Shown: piece by piece, positions 18,098 through 27,138 of the stretch
Numbering within the stretch: the first letter of the stretch is position 1
How the letters are laid out: the number at the start of each line of letters is the position of its first letter
Source of the DNA: Spirosoma foliorum
GTDB lineage: Bacteria > Bacteroidota > Bacteroidia > Cytophagales > Spirosomataceae
DNA: 64,000 bases
Assembly: GCF_014117325.1 (NCBI RefSeq)
Contig: NZ_CP059732.1
Span: 3,423,001 to 3,487,000, forward strand
Direction of reading: 5' to 3'
The notes under the pieces: generated by a model
Told to the model about the DNA's origin: nothing
The model's database searches: none
What the model saw: only the letters and a program-made list of their open reading frames with translations
Made by a program: the position numbers and the translations under genes

Positions 18098-18172
18098 AAT
18101 GAAGAATGGATAATGTAAAATGGACAATTGATAACCAGAACATTATACATTTTGCATTATCCATTCTTCATT
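18098..18172. repeat. 25-bp inverted repeat between gldE and pyrE
   Basis: 18098-18122 and 18148-18172 pair at 24 of 25 bases (AATGAAGAATGGATAATG core). The same ATGGATAATG word recurs in the repeat at 43588-43654. Confidence 0.9.
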
Positions 18173-18198
18173 ATCAGGACAGATTGACTGAGTTTGCT

Positions 18199-18206
18199 TA
18201 CTTTTG
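18199..18206 (+). promoter_or_regulatory. -7 box before pyrE
   Basis: TACTTTTG fits TAnnTTTG exactly, 22 bases before the GTG start of pyrE. The -33 element is not clear. Confidence 0.5.
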
Positions 18207-18228
18207 AGGCAATACTTTTCATTACTCC

Positions 18229-18867
18229 GTGGATTCAATACTTATTCAAAAAACTGTAGCACGGCATCTTCTGGCTGTGCAGGCTGTTCGCCTTAAGCCC
18301 AATGAGCCTTTTACCTGGAGTTCGGGCTGGAAATCTCCCATTTATTGCGATAACCGGGTTACGCTCGCTTATCCCGAAGTACGAACCTTTATCAAAAATG
18401 CCCTGGCCGATGCCATTCGAAAGCAATTTCCCAAGGCTGAGGTTATTGCCGGAGTCGCCACTGCCGGTATTCCGCAAGGTGCGCTGGTTGCCGATGTGCT
18501 GAACCTCCCCTATTGCTATGTTCGGCCTGAACCGAAAGCCCACGGCATGGGGAAACAGATTGAAGGACATCTGACAAGTGGGCAACGTGTCGTTGTTATC
18601 GAAGACTTGATTTCGACAGGGGGAAGTTCGCTAAAAGTGGTGAATGCACTTCGGGCAGCCGGAGCTGAAGTCTTGGGAATGGCCGCTATTTTCACTTATG
18701 GATTTCCGATTGCCAGTCAAAATTTCGAAGCGAAGAACGTGCCATTGATTTGTCTGAGTAATTACGATGCGCTGCTAGTGGAAGCGCAGGAGCTTGATTA
18801 CATTCCGGCCGAAGCCATGGAATCACTAGCGGCCTGGCGTCAAAATCCAGCCCAATGGGGTCAGTAA
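18229..18867 (+). CDS. pyrE: Orotate phosphoribosyltransferase
   Basis: 212 residues, the usual length. It starts at a GTG (18229), because the first ATG lies inside the conserved N-terminal domain. It converts orotate and PRPP to orotidine 5-phosphate in pyrimidine synthesis, in the cytoplasm. FTWSSGWKSPIYCDNR is the orotate-side motif and VVVIEDLISTGGSSLKVV is the PRPP-binding loop with the acidic pair. YVRPEPKAHGMGKQIEG is the flexible catalytic loop, with its Lys and His. It stands alone, with a palindrome before it and a hairpin after it. Confidence 0.95.
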   Translation: MDSILIQKTVARHLLAVQAVRLKPNEPFTWSSGWKSPIYCDNRVTLAYPEVRTFIKNALADAIRKQFPKAEVIAGVATAGIPQGALVADVLNLPYCYVRPEPKAHGMGKQIEGHLTSGQRVVVIEDLISTGGSSLKVVNALRAAGAEVLGMAAIFTYGFPIASQNFEAKNVPLICLSNYDALLVEAQELDYIPAEAMESLAAWRQNPAQWGQ

Positions 18868-18904
18868 TTGAGAGATATATCAAGGTAAATTGACTCATAT
18901 TTTG

Positions 18905-18925
18905 TATGACCCCTTCAGGGTCATA
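18905..18925 (+). terminator. Hairpin after pyrE
   Basis: TATGACCC and GGGTCATA form a perfect 8-bp stem with loop CTTCA, followed by TATAAAATAG. It lies 38 bases after the pyrE stop. It lacks a true T-run, so it may be a terminator or a small mobile hairpin. Confidence 0.5.
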
Positions 18926-18966
18926 TAAAATAGATATTATTGAAGCTAATTCTAAATTACCCCACT

Positions 18967-19383
18967 ATGGCCATCGTAACCGCCCGAATTGAACGAACCC
19001 CTTACGAGACGCATCTCTCGACTGATTCGCAGGTAATTGTTGCCGATGAACCGAGCGACATGGGTGGCCAGGATCGGGGTATGCGACCGGGTGAATTGTT
19101 AGCCGGGTCATTGGCAACCTGCACCGTTATGACGTTGCGCATGTATGCCGACCGAAAAGGCTGGCCGCTCGATTCGGCGGTGGCACATGTCGAGTATTCC
19201 AATGATCCGATAACAAAACGCTCTCTTTTCGTTTTAAAGCTGATCTTGAATGGCAGTTTGAGCGAAGAACAACGAGCACGCCTTCTTGAAATGGCCGACC
19301 GCTGTCCGGTTCATCGGGCACTCCAGAATCCGATTGATTTTGAAACGATTTTGATTGAAGATCCCATAACTACAAACCTATAA
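18967..19383 (+). CDS. OsmC-family peroxide-detoxifying protein
   Basis: 138 residues from the ATG at 18967 (MAIVTARIERTPYETHLS); a TTG 27 bases upstream gives an implausible extension. OsmC/Ohr-type fold: the two redox Cys are in LATCTVMTLRMYADRKGW and DRCPVHRAL, the usual spacing for OsmC-like peroxidases. SxxxGPxxGGxxxGxxPxELLAGSLATC-type organisation is visible around residues 35-60. It should reduce organic hydroperoxides in the cytoplasm. Its stop codon lies inside a hairpin (19374-19406), and the 4Fe-4S/CDGSH gene follows after 38 bases. They form a plausible two-gene redox unit. Confidence 0.88.
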   Translation: MAIVTARIERTPYETHLSTDSQVIVADEPSDMGGQDRGMRPGELLAGSLATCTVMTLRMYADRKGWPLDSAVAHVEYSNDPITKRSLFVLKLILNGSLSEEQRARLLEMADRCPVHRALQNPIDFETILIEDPITTNL

Positions 19384-19406
19384 GATTTTGGCAATCTTGT
19401 AGGTTT
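19374..19406. repeat. Palindrome spanning the OsmC stop codon
   Basis: AAACCTA-T-AAGATT and AATCTT-G-TAGGTTT pair at 13 bases with one mismatch around a 5-base loop. The OsmC stop TAA (19381-19383) is within the left arm. Confidence 0.75.
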
Positions 19407-19421
19407 AACTCGCAAAACGCT

Positions 19422-19871
19422 ATGAGTCAGGCTGAGCATAACTCAACTCCCGATATTACCAAGACGTACACCAACGGTGAAATTACGGTTGTCTGGAAGC
19501 CGGCCGTCTGCATTCACTCCAAAGTATGCTGGACGCAATTGATCGAGGTGTTCAATCCAAGAGAACGACCCTGGATTAAAATAGATGGTGCACCTACCGA
19601 TCGCATTACCGAACAGGTAGACCGTTGCCCATCGAAAGCATTAAGCTATTTTCGAAACGATAGCCCGGTTAAAACAGAGGATATTCAGGCCGAAAGTTTA
19701 GTCGAACCGCTTCCCAATGGGCCGCTACTCGTGTACGGAAACCTGCGCGTAAAAGATGCCAGTGGTCACGAAACCCAGAAAAATAAAGTTACGGCCTTTT
19801 GCCGATGCGGAGCCAGTAGCAACAAACCTTATTGCGATGGCTCGCATCTCAAAATTGGCTTTACAGGCTGA
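19422..19871 (+). CDS. 4Fe-4S mono-cluster plus CDGSH iron-sulfur protein
   Basis: 149 residues with two iron-sulfur modules. The N-terminal half (about 10-70) matches the divergent 4Fe-4S mono-cluster family (YjdI type): CIHSKVCW and VDRCPSKALSYF supply the Cys ligands. The C-terminal half carries a mitoNEET-like CDGSH zinc-finger-like motif, CRCGASSNKPYCDGSH, which binds a 2Fe-2S cluster through three Cys and one His. It probably acts in cytoplasmic electron transfer or redox sensing. The preceding OsmC gene fits a stress theme. The two domains are often fused in Bacteroidota and Proteobacteria. Confidence 0.88.
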   Translation: MSQAEHNSTPDITKTYTNGEITVVWKPAVCIHSKVCWTQLIEVFNPRERPWIKIDGAPTDRITEQVDRCPSKALSYFRNDSPVKTEDIQAESLVEPLPNGPLLVYGNLRVKDASGHETQKNKVTAFCRCGASSNKPYCDGSHLKIGFTG

Positions 19872-19880
19872 TTCCCAGCT

Positions 19881-19954
19881 AATAGGACGCAGATTTTTAT
19901 GATTGTTAAGATTTAAAATATGATCTTAATAATCATAAAAATCTGCGTCCTATT
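19881..19954. repeat. 32-bp inverted repeat at a convergent junction
   Basis: 19881-19912 and 19923-19954 pair at 31 of 32 bases around a 10-base loop. It separates the rightward Fe-S gene from the leftward amidohydrolase. The right arm runs into the amidohydrolase stop codon (19953-19955). A degenerate relative is at 62948-63022. Confidence 0.92.
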
Positions 19955-21230
19955 ACGATTTGGTCTTTGGTACCACTACAACTGGAGTGGCAATACCATT
20001 CAGATCGTACACAATTTTACCTTTCCGAATGGTCATTTCGCATTCCAACTTTTGCTTGCCTTCAATTTTATTGCCGGTATAATCGAAGAAACCGAAGTAA
20101 CCCGAATCTCTGGCATCAAATTTCCCATTGCGGATTGTCAAAATAGCGACATCAGCTTCTGAGCCTATCGTAAGACTACCCAATTCAGGACGTCGGATAG
20201 CCTGGGCTGGATTCCAGGTACTTGCCTGAATCACACTACGCAAATCCATGCCCATCGCCATAAATTTCGACATCACATTAAGCATGTCTTTCATCGCATT
20301 GTTCATACTTCCCGTGTGAATATCAGTACTGATGGTGTTCGGGTAGAAACCGCTTTTCAAAGCTGGAATGGCCTGCGAAAACGCAAAACTGATGCCACCG
20401 TACCCGACATCGAAAAGGATTCCTTTTTTCTGGGCCTCCCAAACAAACGGTTTGATTTTACCCGTTTCTATATCCAGAATTGGCTCACGAGTTTTTAACT
20501 GGCCAAAGCAGTGGGTGTAGATATCGCCAGGACGGAGGTGTTTTGAGAACAATTCCTGAAGAGATAGCGTAGGAGTACTCCCACCAAAATCAATCATGAC
20601 AGGCAGATCAGCCAGTTTACCCGCTTCAACGACGCGTTCGGTTGGTGTCCAATTGTAGCCACTGTAATGAGCGAGCTTAAAGCCCACTACATAATCAGGG
20701 TATTGTTTTGCCATAGCTGCCGTTTGAGTGGGATCCATGTCGTCTACGTTCTGCTCAAACTTACTGCCCCGCATACCGCTCCCCACAATATTCAGTAGTG
20801 CTAACACACGCGTTTGCGACCGATCGATGGTTTGTTTCTTGAACGTCTCAAAATCTCGCCAACCCGAACAACCCGCATCCACAATGGTCGTGACTCCGTT
20901 ACGGAACGTGAATCCATCTGGCGGTAAGGCATTGGGGCCGTTGCTGTACGTTTGATCCAGATTAGTACCAAAAAATACGTGCGTGTGCATGTCGATCAGG
21001 CCGGGCGTCACATAAAGTCCCCTGGCATTAACTACCTGGATTGCTTCTTTGGGATCAAGATTCCGGCCTATTTGAACAATTTTGCTATCATTGATAGCGA
21101 CGTCCATGATGCCATCAATCTTATTCTTGGGATCAATAACATGCCCGCCTTTAATCAGGATGCTATATGCCTGACCCAAAGACAAATGGCTTAATAAGAC
21201 CGCGAACAGAAAAAAAACTATTTTTCTCAT
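19953..21230 (-). CDS. Exported amidohydrolase (metal-dependent deacetylase-like)
   Basis: 425 residues from the ATG at 21230, which gives a good Sec signal peptide (MRKIVFFLFAVLLSHLSLGQ); the longer frame from 21272 starts inside a palindrome. It is a TIM-barrel amidohydrolase of the dihydroorotase/EF_0837 group. LIDMHTHVFFG is the HxH metal site, VVGFKLAHYSG near residue 170 has the Lys position often carbamylated, and TISTDIHTG has the barrel-end Asp. It should hydrolyse an amide or cyclic amide in the periplasm. In Firmicutes the EF_0837-like enzyme is linked to a SelA-like PLP protein, and the same pairing is found here: the SelA-like gene is immediately upstream. Confidence 0.85.
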   Translation of the reverse strand: MRKIVFFLFAVLLSHLSLGQAYSILIKGGHVIDPKNKIDGIMDVAINDSKIVQIGRNLDPKEAIQVVNARGLYVTPGLIDMHTHVFFGTNLDQTYSNGPNALPPDGFTFRNGVTTIVDAGCSGWRDFETFKKQTIDRSQTRVLALLNIVGSGMRGSKFEQNVDDMDPTQTAAMAKQYPDYVVGFKLAHYSGYNWTPTERVVEAGKLADLPVMIDFGGSTPTLSLQELFSKHLRPGDIYTHCFGQLKTREPILDIETGKIKPFVWEAQKKGILFDVGYGGISFAFSQAIPALKSGFYPNTISTDIHTGSMNNAMKDMLNVMSKFMAMGMDLRSVIQASTWNPAQAIRRPELGSLTIGSEADVAILTIRNGKFDARDSGYFGFFDYTGNKIEGKQKLECEMTIRKGKIVYDLNGIATPVVVVPKTKS

Positions 21231-21235
21231 CAAGT

Positions 21236-21355
21236 CTGGCGCGAGTGTTGACTCGTGCCGGTTATAAAGCAAGCATTCGCTTGCGTCTAAAAAACAGTCA
21301 CTACCCGCAAGCGAATGCTTGCTTTATAACCGGCACGAGTCAATACTCGCGCCAG
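21236..21355. repeat. 50-bp near-perfect inverted repeat
   Basis: 21236-21285 and 21306-21355 pair at 49 of 50 bases, with a 20-base spacer. Each arm contains a second palindrome (GCAAGCATTCGCTTGC). It lies in the space between the SelA-like and amidohydrolase genes of locus A. The repeat at 60747-60866 has the same architecture. Confidence 0.95.
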
Positions 21356-21362
21356 CGTGCAG

Positions 21363-22584
21363 TTAAACGGAAGCTTTGGATAGTTCTTCTTTAATTCGTC
21401 TCGCAACGATTTTTTCCTGACCCGGCTTCATCATCCAGACAGTCACACTAATGTTGCTTGGACCTCCTCCACCCACTTCAATCGATGGATCGCCTTTGCG
21501 CAGTAATTCTTGTAGTTCTTTACCTGTAATACGAAGTTTAGCCGGGTCCCAGGCAATGCGAAGCGTTGGTGTGTGATTTCCTAGGGGGGGGAACATGGAC
21601 TTCGGTTTTCACGCCAGCCACTCCTTTCACCGTGTTTTCGATATGAGCAGTGCCTTCTTCCCAGGTTTTCCAGACTTTAGCGTGGTCTTCATTGATGAAT
21701 TTCTCAAGAGCCACATACATGCCAAAAATTTCCTCTTTATTGACTTTCATGCCCCGGCCAATATTGAATCCACGAGGAGGCATGTGCAAGCGAGCGGCTG
21801 AGATAATGTCTTTTTTACCCATCAGGATGCCCGCACTTTGTGGGCCCCGCATGGCTTTCCCGCCCGAGATAACCACAAAACTGAAGCCCATATCGTTGAA
21901 ACGCCATAAATTCTCAACCGGAGGCACATCGGCAGCAATATCGATGGAGGTAGGAATGTTATGCTTTTTGCCCAGCGCTACCCACTCCTCGTGCATAATT
22001 TTGCCCTTATCGGCTTCGATATGCAAAAAGTGCATGAGTGCCGTTTTTTCGTTGATCGCCTTCTCCACATCTTCTGCCGTTTCGACCACGACAATTTTAC
22101 AGCCGGTGTTCGTCAGCGCGTGGTTGTAGACGATGTCATGGGCTTTCTGACAGATCACTTCCGTTTTCATACCCGTACCTTCCAGATGCGGCAGTTTCTC
22201 CACTTTCTTCTGATCCATTCCGGTCAGAATACCCGCTAACCCGAGTGTCATACCTGCAAAAGCCCCCGACGTTACAACAGCTGCTTCGGAATGAACCAGT
22301 TGAGCAATTTTCTCCCCCACTTTATCCTGAATTTCGTCAAGCAGACAAAATTCTTTTGCTCCCCCATTAATAGCATCCAGCACTTCGTCATGCATGAGTG
22401 AGCCGGTCATGTAGGTTAGTGTGCCAGCCGCATTGATAAATGTTCTGATTCCCAATTCTTTGAACAAATCTCGCTTGGGAGCTGTCAAGGATTCAGCATC
22501 CACATCAACTGGAAGACCACCAGCCAATCCACCCAGCAATGGAACGCTTGATAAGCGCTTAATGAGTTTTCGTCTGCTTAACAT
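21363..22584 (-). pseudogene. SelA-like PLP-dependent lyase with Tat signal, frameshifted
   Basis: Joining two frames gives about 406 residues. The first reads from the ATG at 22584 to a run of eight C (21584-21591, written as G on the plus strand); one C fewer restores HVPPLGNHTPTLRIAWDP and runs to 21363. The N-terminus SRRKLIKRLSSVPLLGGLAG is a Tat-type signal, so the folded protein would be exported with its cofactor. The fold-type I SelA-like family (D-glucosaminate-6-phosphate ammonia lyase group) is shown by INAAGTLTYMTGSLM and the PLP lysine K243 in SGGKAMRGPQS. The lost tail is the C-terminal small domain. It may be a sequencing error, a phase-variable gene or true decay. Its neighbours are RidA and an amidohydrolase, all exported. 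Confidence 0.8.
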
Positions 22585-22632
22585 AGAAGTAGTTGGTAAA
22601 AAAGGGAAGATTGGGTATTTGGTTCTTTGTGA

Positions 22633-22694
22633 TGTCAGGTTCTCAAACCTGACAGTCCGAGTCAGCAATAGTGTCGGTTTTGAGAAACCGACAC
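22633..22694. repeat. Two adjacent perfect hairpins
   Basis: TGTCAGGTT-CTCA-AACCTGACA (22633-22654) and GTGTCGGTTT-TGAG-AAACCGACAC (22671-22694) lie between the RidA and SelA-like genes. They are unlike each other apart from the GGTTyTGAG-type centre. Confidence 0.85.
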
Positions 22695-22704
22695 CACGAC
22701 CACA

Positions 22705-23163
22705 TTAGATGTACGCAATGCAATCCATCTCGACCAGCGACTCGCCGGGAACGCCCCCATAAACGGCTACCGTTGTCCGAACCGGAGGTTTACTACCAAA
22801 CCGACCTTTGTAGACTTCATTCATGGCTTTATAGTCGTTTAGATCATGCAGGAATACAGTCACCTTCAGCACTTTTTCCATCGATGAGCCAGCGTTAATC
22901 AGTTCCTTTTCAAGTTCTTTCAGCACTTCGTCGGTATGCACTTTAATGTCACCTTCTTTGTGGTAACCTTTACCAGCCACAAATACGAGATTGCCCAATT
23001 TGGTAGAACCCGAGAACAGGGGCACATCATGCTGACTAACCACGTTGAACACCTCTTTTTCAGGAGTCGGTTCGGCCATTACTTTGGTTGTCGACCCTAA
23101 GCCAACGATCCCTGCAAACGAGGCAAATAGGCGTTTTAAACTAGATCTGCGTTGTGTTTCCAT
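22705..23163 (-). CDS. Exported RidA-family enamine/imine deaminase
   Basis: 152 residues. Residues 1-30 (METQRRSSLKRLFASFAGIV onward, to VMA) look like a Tat-type signal, unusual for RidA, which is normally cytosolic. The RidA fold follows: VFVAGKGY, DEVLKELEKEL and VTVFLHDLNDYKAMNEVY. The substrate-binding Arg is R129 in PPVRTTVAV, and the C-terminal Glu is in ESLVEMDCIAY. RidA proteins hydrolyse reactive enamines or imines made by PLP enzymes. Here the upstream half of the same operon makes a hexosaminidase and the downstream gene an exported PLP lyase, so it may act on that enzyme's product in the periplasm. Confidence 0.88.
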   Translation of the reverse strand: METQRRSSLKRLFASFAGIVGLGSTTKVMAEPTPEKEVFNVVSQHDVPLFSGSTKLGNLVFVAGKGYHKEGDIKVHTDEVLKELEKELINAGSSMEKVLKVTVFLHDLNDYKAMNEVYKGRFGSKPPVRTTVAVYGGVPGESLVEMDCIAYI

Positions 23164-23233
23164 TGGAGAAATGATACAGCTATGTCTTTGATTTACTGAA
23201 ATTTATGCTCTTATGGGTAAGATTGTGAACTCG

Positions 23234-25498
23234 TTAATCTACCCGAAATTCATCGAGTAGTAGCCATGCCCTCCCGCCCGCGCCATATTCGCCGAGAGGG
23301 ATGATGCCTTTGTTGGTTGCCTGTATACGTATGTAGCGCGCCGGAGTCGGCGGAAACGTAGCGTTTACTGGATTAATGCCATTAATTGGGAACTGTGTTT
23401 GCTGATAAACCTCGCGAAATGTTTTACCATCTTCCGACACCGCAAAGCTGAGTGTATTGGGCGCCCACATGCGCTGCCAGTGATAGTTTAATAGGTGCGT
23501 GCCAATGCTGGAAATCGACATTGTACGTTGCAAATCGATCAGTATATCAGCGTCTTTTCCTTGAAAGCCAATCCATTCACCCGTATTGTATCGGCTAGTT
23601 CCAGCAACGCCATTTACGGCTACAAGCGGACTAGTTGGTCGATAATTGCCGGTTGGCTCTGTTGTAAAGGTGACGGGTTTTCCAGTTGATTTACTGATTG
23701 TCAGCGATTTTTGAAAAACCCGTCCTTGTGATTGTTTGTTGATGAAGGTAATTGCTTTTATAGTCTCAGTCTTTTCGATGTCAATTGGCTTCGTATACGT
23801 AATGCTGCTCAACGTTGGGGTTGTGCCATCAGTTGTGTAGCGAATCGTTGCATCGGGTAATGTGGTCGAAAGCCTTAGTTGCACCGAACCCGCTGGTGTA
23901 ACGGTTACCGAATCGGTTAGCTCATCGAAACGGTTGGCGTACTGAATATTCAGGCGTTTTAACAGCCTCTCCTGTAAGCGAAGCCTGCGCAGAAAATCAG
24001 GATAATTACGATGCTCTCGTTGACTCCAGGCGATTTCGGCGACCGCAATAGCTCGCGGAAAAATCATATATTCTGCCTGTTGAGGGCTGTCCAGGTATTC
24101 ACTCCAGGCCGTTCCCTGAACGCCTTTCAGATACACGGCTTCATCGGGAGTAAGATAGGCCGGAACAGGTTCGTAGCCATACACTTTACTTAAGGGCGTG
24201 TAGCCAGCAGCAGCTAATGGTTCTTCGGGATAGAGCGATTGATAGTAGTCGAAATAAACGTGGCTTTCGGGCGTCATGATGGCATTATGCTTTTGCTTTA
24301 TGGCCTCAATACCGCCTTCAATCCCTCGCCAACTCATCACAGTTGCTCCGGGTGACAAGCCACCTTCCAGAATTTCATCCCAGCCAATCACCTGCCGACC
24401 TTTCTTATTTACATGTTGTTCGATACGTCGGATGAAATAACTCTGAAGCTCATCTTCGTCTTTCAGGTGTTCGCTTCGGATGCGAGCCTGGCATTTCGCG
24501 CAGGTTTTCCAGCGCGTTTTCGGACATTCATCTCCCCCGATATGGATGTAAGTCGATGGGAACAACGCAATCACATCATCCAGCACATCGTCCAGAAAAG
24601 CAAACGTACTGTCGTTGCCCGCGCAGAAAACCTCCTCAAAAACACCCCAAAACGTAGCCGCCTGATACGGGCCACCTGGTTGGCCATCGGGTTTCAGACA
24701 ACCCAATTTCGGGTAAGCACTTAAAGCCGCCATAGCATGTCCCGGCATTTCAATTTCGGGAATGACCGTTATATGTCGCTGGGTGGCATACCGAACAATG
24801 TCGCGTACTTCGTCCTGCGTGTAATAGCCGCCATAGCGCTTGCCATCGAACCGATGAGGCAATTCTTTTTTATGACCAATCAGCGTTTCGGTCCGATAGG
24901 CTGCCTTCCGCTGTAATTCGGGGTACTTCTTAATCTCGATCCGCCAGCCCTGATCATCCGTCAGATGCCAGTGAAAGGTATTGAATTTAAACAGAGCCAA
25001 CTCATCAATGTACTTTTTAACGAATGCTATCGGAAACAGATGTCGGCTGACATCGAGATGCATCCCTCGGTAAGCGAATCTTGGATAGTCCGTAATGTCG
25101 CAAGCCGGAACTACAGCCGATTTCGATTGTGAAAACAACTGAACTAGCGATTGAAGCCCGTAGAATAACCCAGCCTCATCGTGGCCAATCAGGCTAATTC
25201 CGCCCGTGCTAATCTGAAGCTGATAGCCTTCTGCCTGCGTAACCCGACTTTTATCAATTTTTAGATCGATGCTAGCCTTGGTCTTTTTTACCGATAGCGA
25301 TACCCCCGTAGAGGCCCGAAGTTGCGCCTGAAACAACGACACAAATTGACCAGACACCCCAGCACCGGGTGAAATTCCGACCTGGGGAGCAAGTCGAAAT
25401 TCACCCGCCCTCTGGCGATAGGTTACTGGTTCAGGAATCAGTCCGCTTTGAGCGAATAGGTTTCCTAAACTGAGGAGGAATAGGGCAATTTGTTTCAT
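23234..25498 (-). CDS. GH20 beta-N-acetylhexosaminidase, exported
   Basis: 754 residues with signal peptide MKQIALFLLSLGNLFAQ. Order: GH20b N-terminal domain (about 18-140), GH20 TIM barrel (about 143-500), a chitobiase C-terminal-like beta domain (about 515-590) and a discoidin/F5-8 type C domain (about 600-754). The catalytic Asp-Glu pair is D323-E324 in YIHIGGDECPKTRW; the acetamido group of the substrate is the nucleophile in this family. It should release terminal GlcNAc or GalNAc from glycans taken up by the SusC/SusD pair encoded upstream. A palindrome (25510-25588) fills the gap to the SusD gene. Confidence 0.93.
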   Translation of the reverse strand: MKQIALFLLSLGNLFAQSGLIPEPVTYRQRAGEFRLAPQVGISPGAGVSGQFVSLFQAQLRASTGVSLSVKKTKASIDLKIDKSRVTQAEGYQLQISTGGISLIGHDEAGLFYGLQSLVQLFSQSKSAVVPACDITDYPRFAYRGMHLDVSRHLFPIAFVKKYIDELALFKFNTFHWHLTDDQGWRIEIKKYPELQRKAAYRTETLIGHKKELPHRFDGKRYGGYYTQDEVRDIVRYATQRHITVIPEIEMPGHAMAALSAYPKLGCLKPDGQPGGPYQAATFWGVFEEVFCAGNDSTFAFLDDVLDDVIALFPSTYIHIGGDECPKTRWKTCAKCQARIRSEHLKDEDELQSYFIRRIEQHVNKKGRQVIGWDEILEGGLSPGATVMSWRGIEGGIEAIKQKHNAIMTPESHVYFDYYQSLYPEEPLAAAGYTPLSKVYGYEPVPAYLTPDEAVYLKGVQGTAWSEYLDSPQQAEYMIFPRAIAVAEIAWSQREHRNYPDFLRRLRLQERLLKRLNIQYANRFDELTDSVTVTPAGSVQLRLSTTLPDATIRYTTDGTTPTLSSITYTKPIDIEKTETIKAITFINKQSQGRVFQKSLTISKSTGKPVTFTTEPTGNYRPTSPLVAVNGVAGTSRYNTGEWIGFQGKDADILIDLQRTMSISSIGTHLLNYHWQRMWAPNTLSFAVSEDGKTFREVYQQTQFPINGINPVNATFPPTPARYIRIQATNKGIIPLGEYGAGGRAWLLLDEFRVD

Positions 25499-25509
25499 TT
25501 GAGATAGCC

Positions 25510-25588
25510 CCGCACCGGCGGACCCGCTGATTTTTAAGATAGCTAGGATTAAGGATGATCCTAAAAATCCGCCGGTCCGCCGATGCGG
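25510..25588. repeat. Imperfect 31-bp inverted repeat between SusD and GH20 genes
   Basis: 25510-25540 (CCGCACCGGCGGACC...) and 25558-25588 (...GGTCCGCCGATGCGG) are complementary with about four mismatches. Confidence 0.8.
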
Positions 25589-25605
25589 TTCAATTGTATG
25601 TCGGA

Positions 25606-27127
25606 TTACTTATCCAGCCACATCTGCGTCAGAAAGGTATTATCTCCCTGCCGGGCAACGGCGCTTAAATAGTTCTCTTTATTCAGGTTTTCTTCTGTTG
25701 CAGGATAAAGCATCCGACGGAAGATTTTTCCTCCTGTAATGTTCCCCGTATAATTGTTAGGCACCAGAGCTGGATAACCCGTACGACGCCAATTCAAGAA
25801 CACCTCCTGCGAATTCGGGAAAACCGATACCCAGAACTGCGTGTACAGTTGCTCCAGTTGCTGCGCCTGGGTTGCCGTGGGAACAAAAGCGTTAGCGGCA
25901 GCATATGCATCGAATGTTCGCCTGCGAAATCACGCCATCAGTACCAAACAACGACCATTGACGCATCGACGCTTTAAGTCCCAGATCATACAAGGCAGCA
26001 GGTGTCTTCGCCGTGTACCAACCCCGAATAGCGGCCTCGGCCAGATAGAAGTTAACCTCCGCATTCGTCAGCACTAACATTGGTGCGTTCAGCTTGAGAA
26101 TTGTGTTCTGATTAGGCTCCGAGTACGTGACGAAATCAGACGGTTTGGTATTTGGAATTGTAGCCACCATCCCTTTCTGAATACTCACATCGGTACTTGG
26201 TTTGCCTCCAACGTACACAACTGAAAGAACAGGTAAACGAGGATCATTCGTTTTCTTTAGGTAATTGATAAACGTCTCGTGATATTTGCCACCCTCCGGA
26301 TTGCTTATACCGTCGGCCTTCAGGTAATCGCTATTTAGCATCCAGTACGACAATGGATTCTGATTAATAACCTGACCTGAAGACAGATACGTAATTTTGG
26401 CCATATCGGCATCTTCGGTGATCAGGCTTCCGGCGATGGCTTTTTTCACCCAGGTTTCGGCCAGCGCCACATCGGGCTTGGTCATCCGCATACCCATACG
26501 TAACATGAGCGAGTAGGCGAACTTCTTCCATTTATTGATATCGCCCCCGTACATCAAATCAGCCGCACCATAAGTCGATTTTGTGGCATCGAACAAGGCA
26601 ACCGCTTTTTCCAGCTCACTTAACAAGTCGGCGTAAATGTCCTTTTGTGGGTCATAAACCGGCTTAAAAATACTTTGGGTATACCCCTGTGCCGCCTGCT
26701 TGTACGGAATGTCACCGTATAAATCGGTGATTTTGGAGAAGCTATAAGCTCGCCATATTTTGGCAATGGCCAGTTTGTTCACCTGCAGCGGATCTTTTTC
26801 CAACGCCCGAATTACCTCACCAATTTCGTTGATCTCGTTTGGGTAGGCGTTCGTAAAAACGGTGTAGGGAGCCGTGCCCTGGTTGAAAATATATTTGGAC
26901 CCCCAGCTCGCTACATCGTTATAGCTGGTCGTGTATTGCATCGTGCCCTGCAAACCCGTAATCATGTTACCGACAGCGTCATATTGCGCTTTGGTAAATA
27001 CGAAATCGGCGCTAACCGTGCTGGATGCATCGGGGTTGATATTGAGTTCTTCCAGCCCTTTATCGCAACTCTGCAGTACGCAAAGTGCCAGGAGGCAATA
27101 GGTAATTTTATGGAATATAGTTTTCAT
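25606..27127 (-). pseudogene. SusD/RagB-family lipoprotein of locus A, frameshifted
   Basis: A surface glycan-binding lipoprotein. The signal MKTIFHKITYCLLALCVLQSC ends in a lipobox Cys, and CDKGLEELNINPD is typical of the SusD-like_2 group. The first frame gives 411 residues and stops after SQANIRCICCR. Dropping one base at 25912 restores ANIDAYAAANAFVPTATQAQ and joins smoothly to the C-terminal EVFLNWRRTGYPALVPNNYT, giving about 506 residues. The WRRTGYP segment is diagnostic for SusD C-termini. The inserted base is not in a homopolymer. It starts 11 bases after the SusC stop, so SusC and SusD are co-transcribed. If the frameshift is real, the binding partner of this SusC is broken. Confidence 0.85.
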
Positions 27128-27138
27128 GAATGTCGTCG

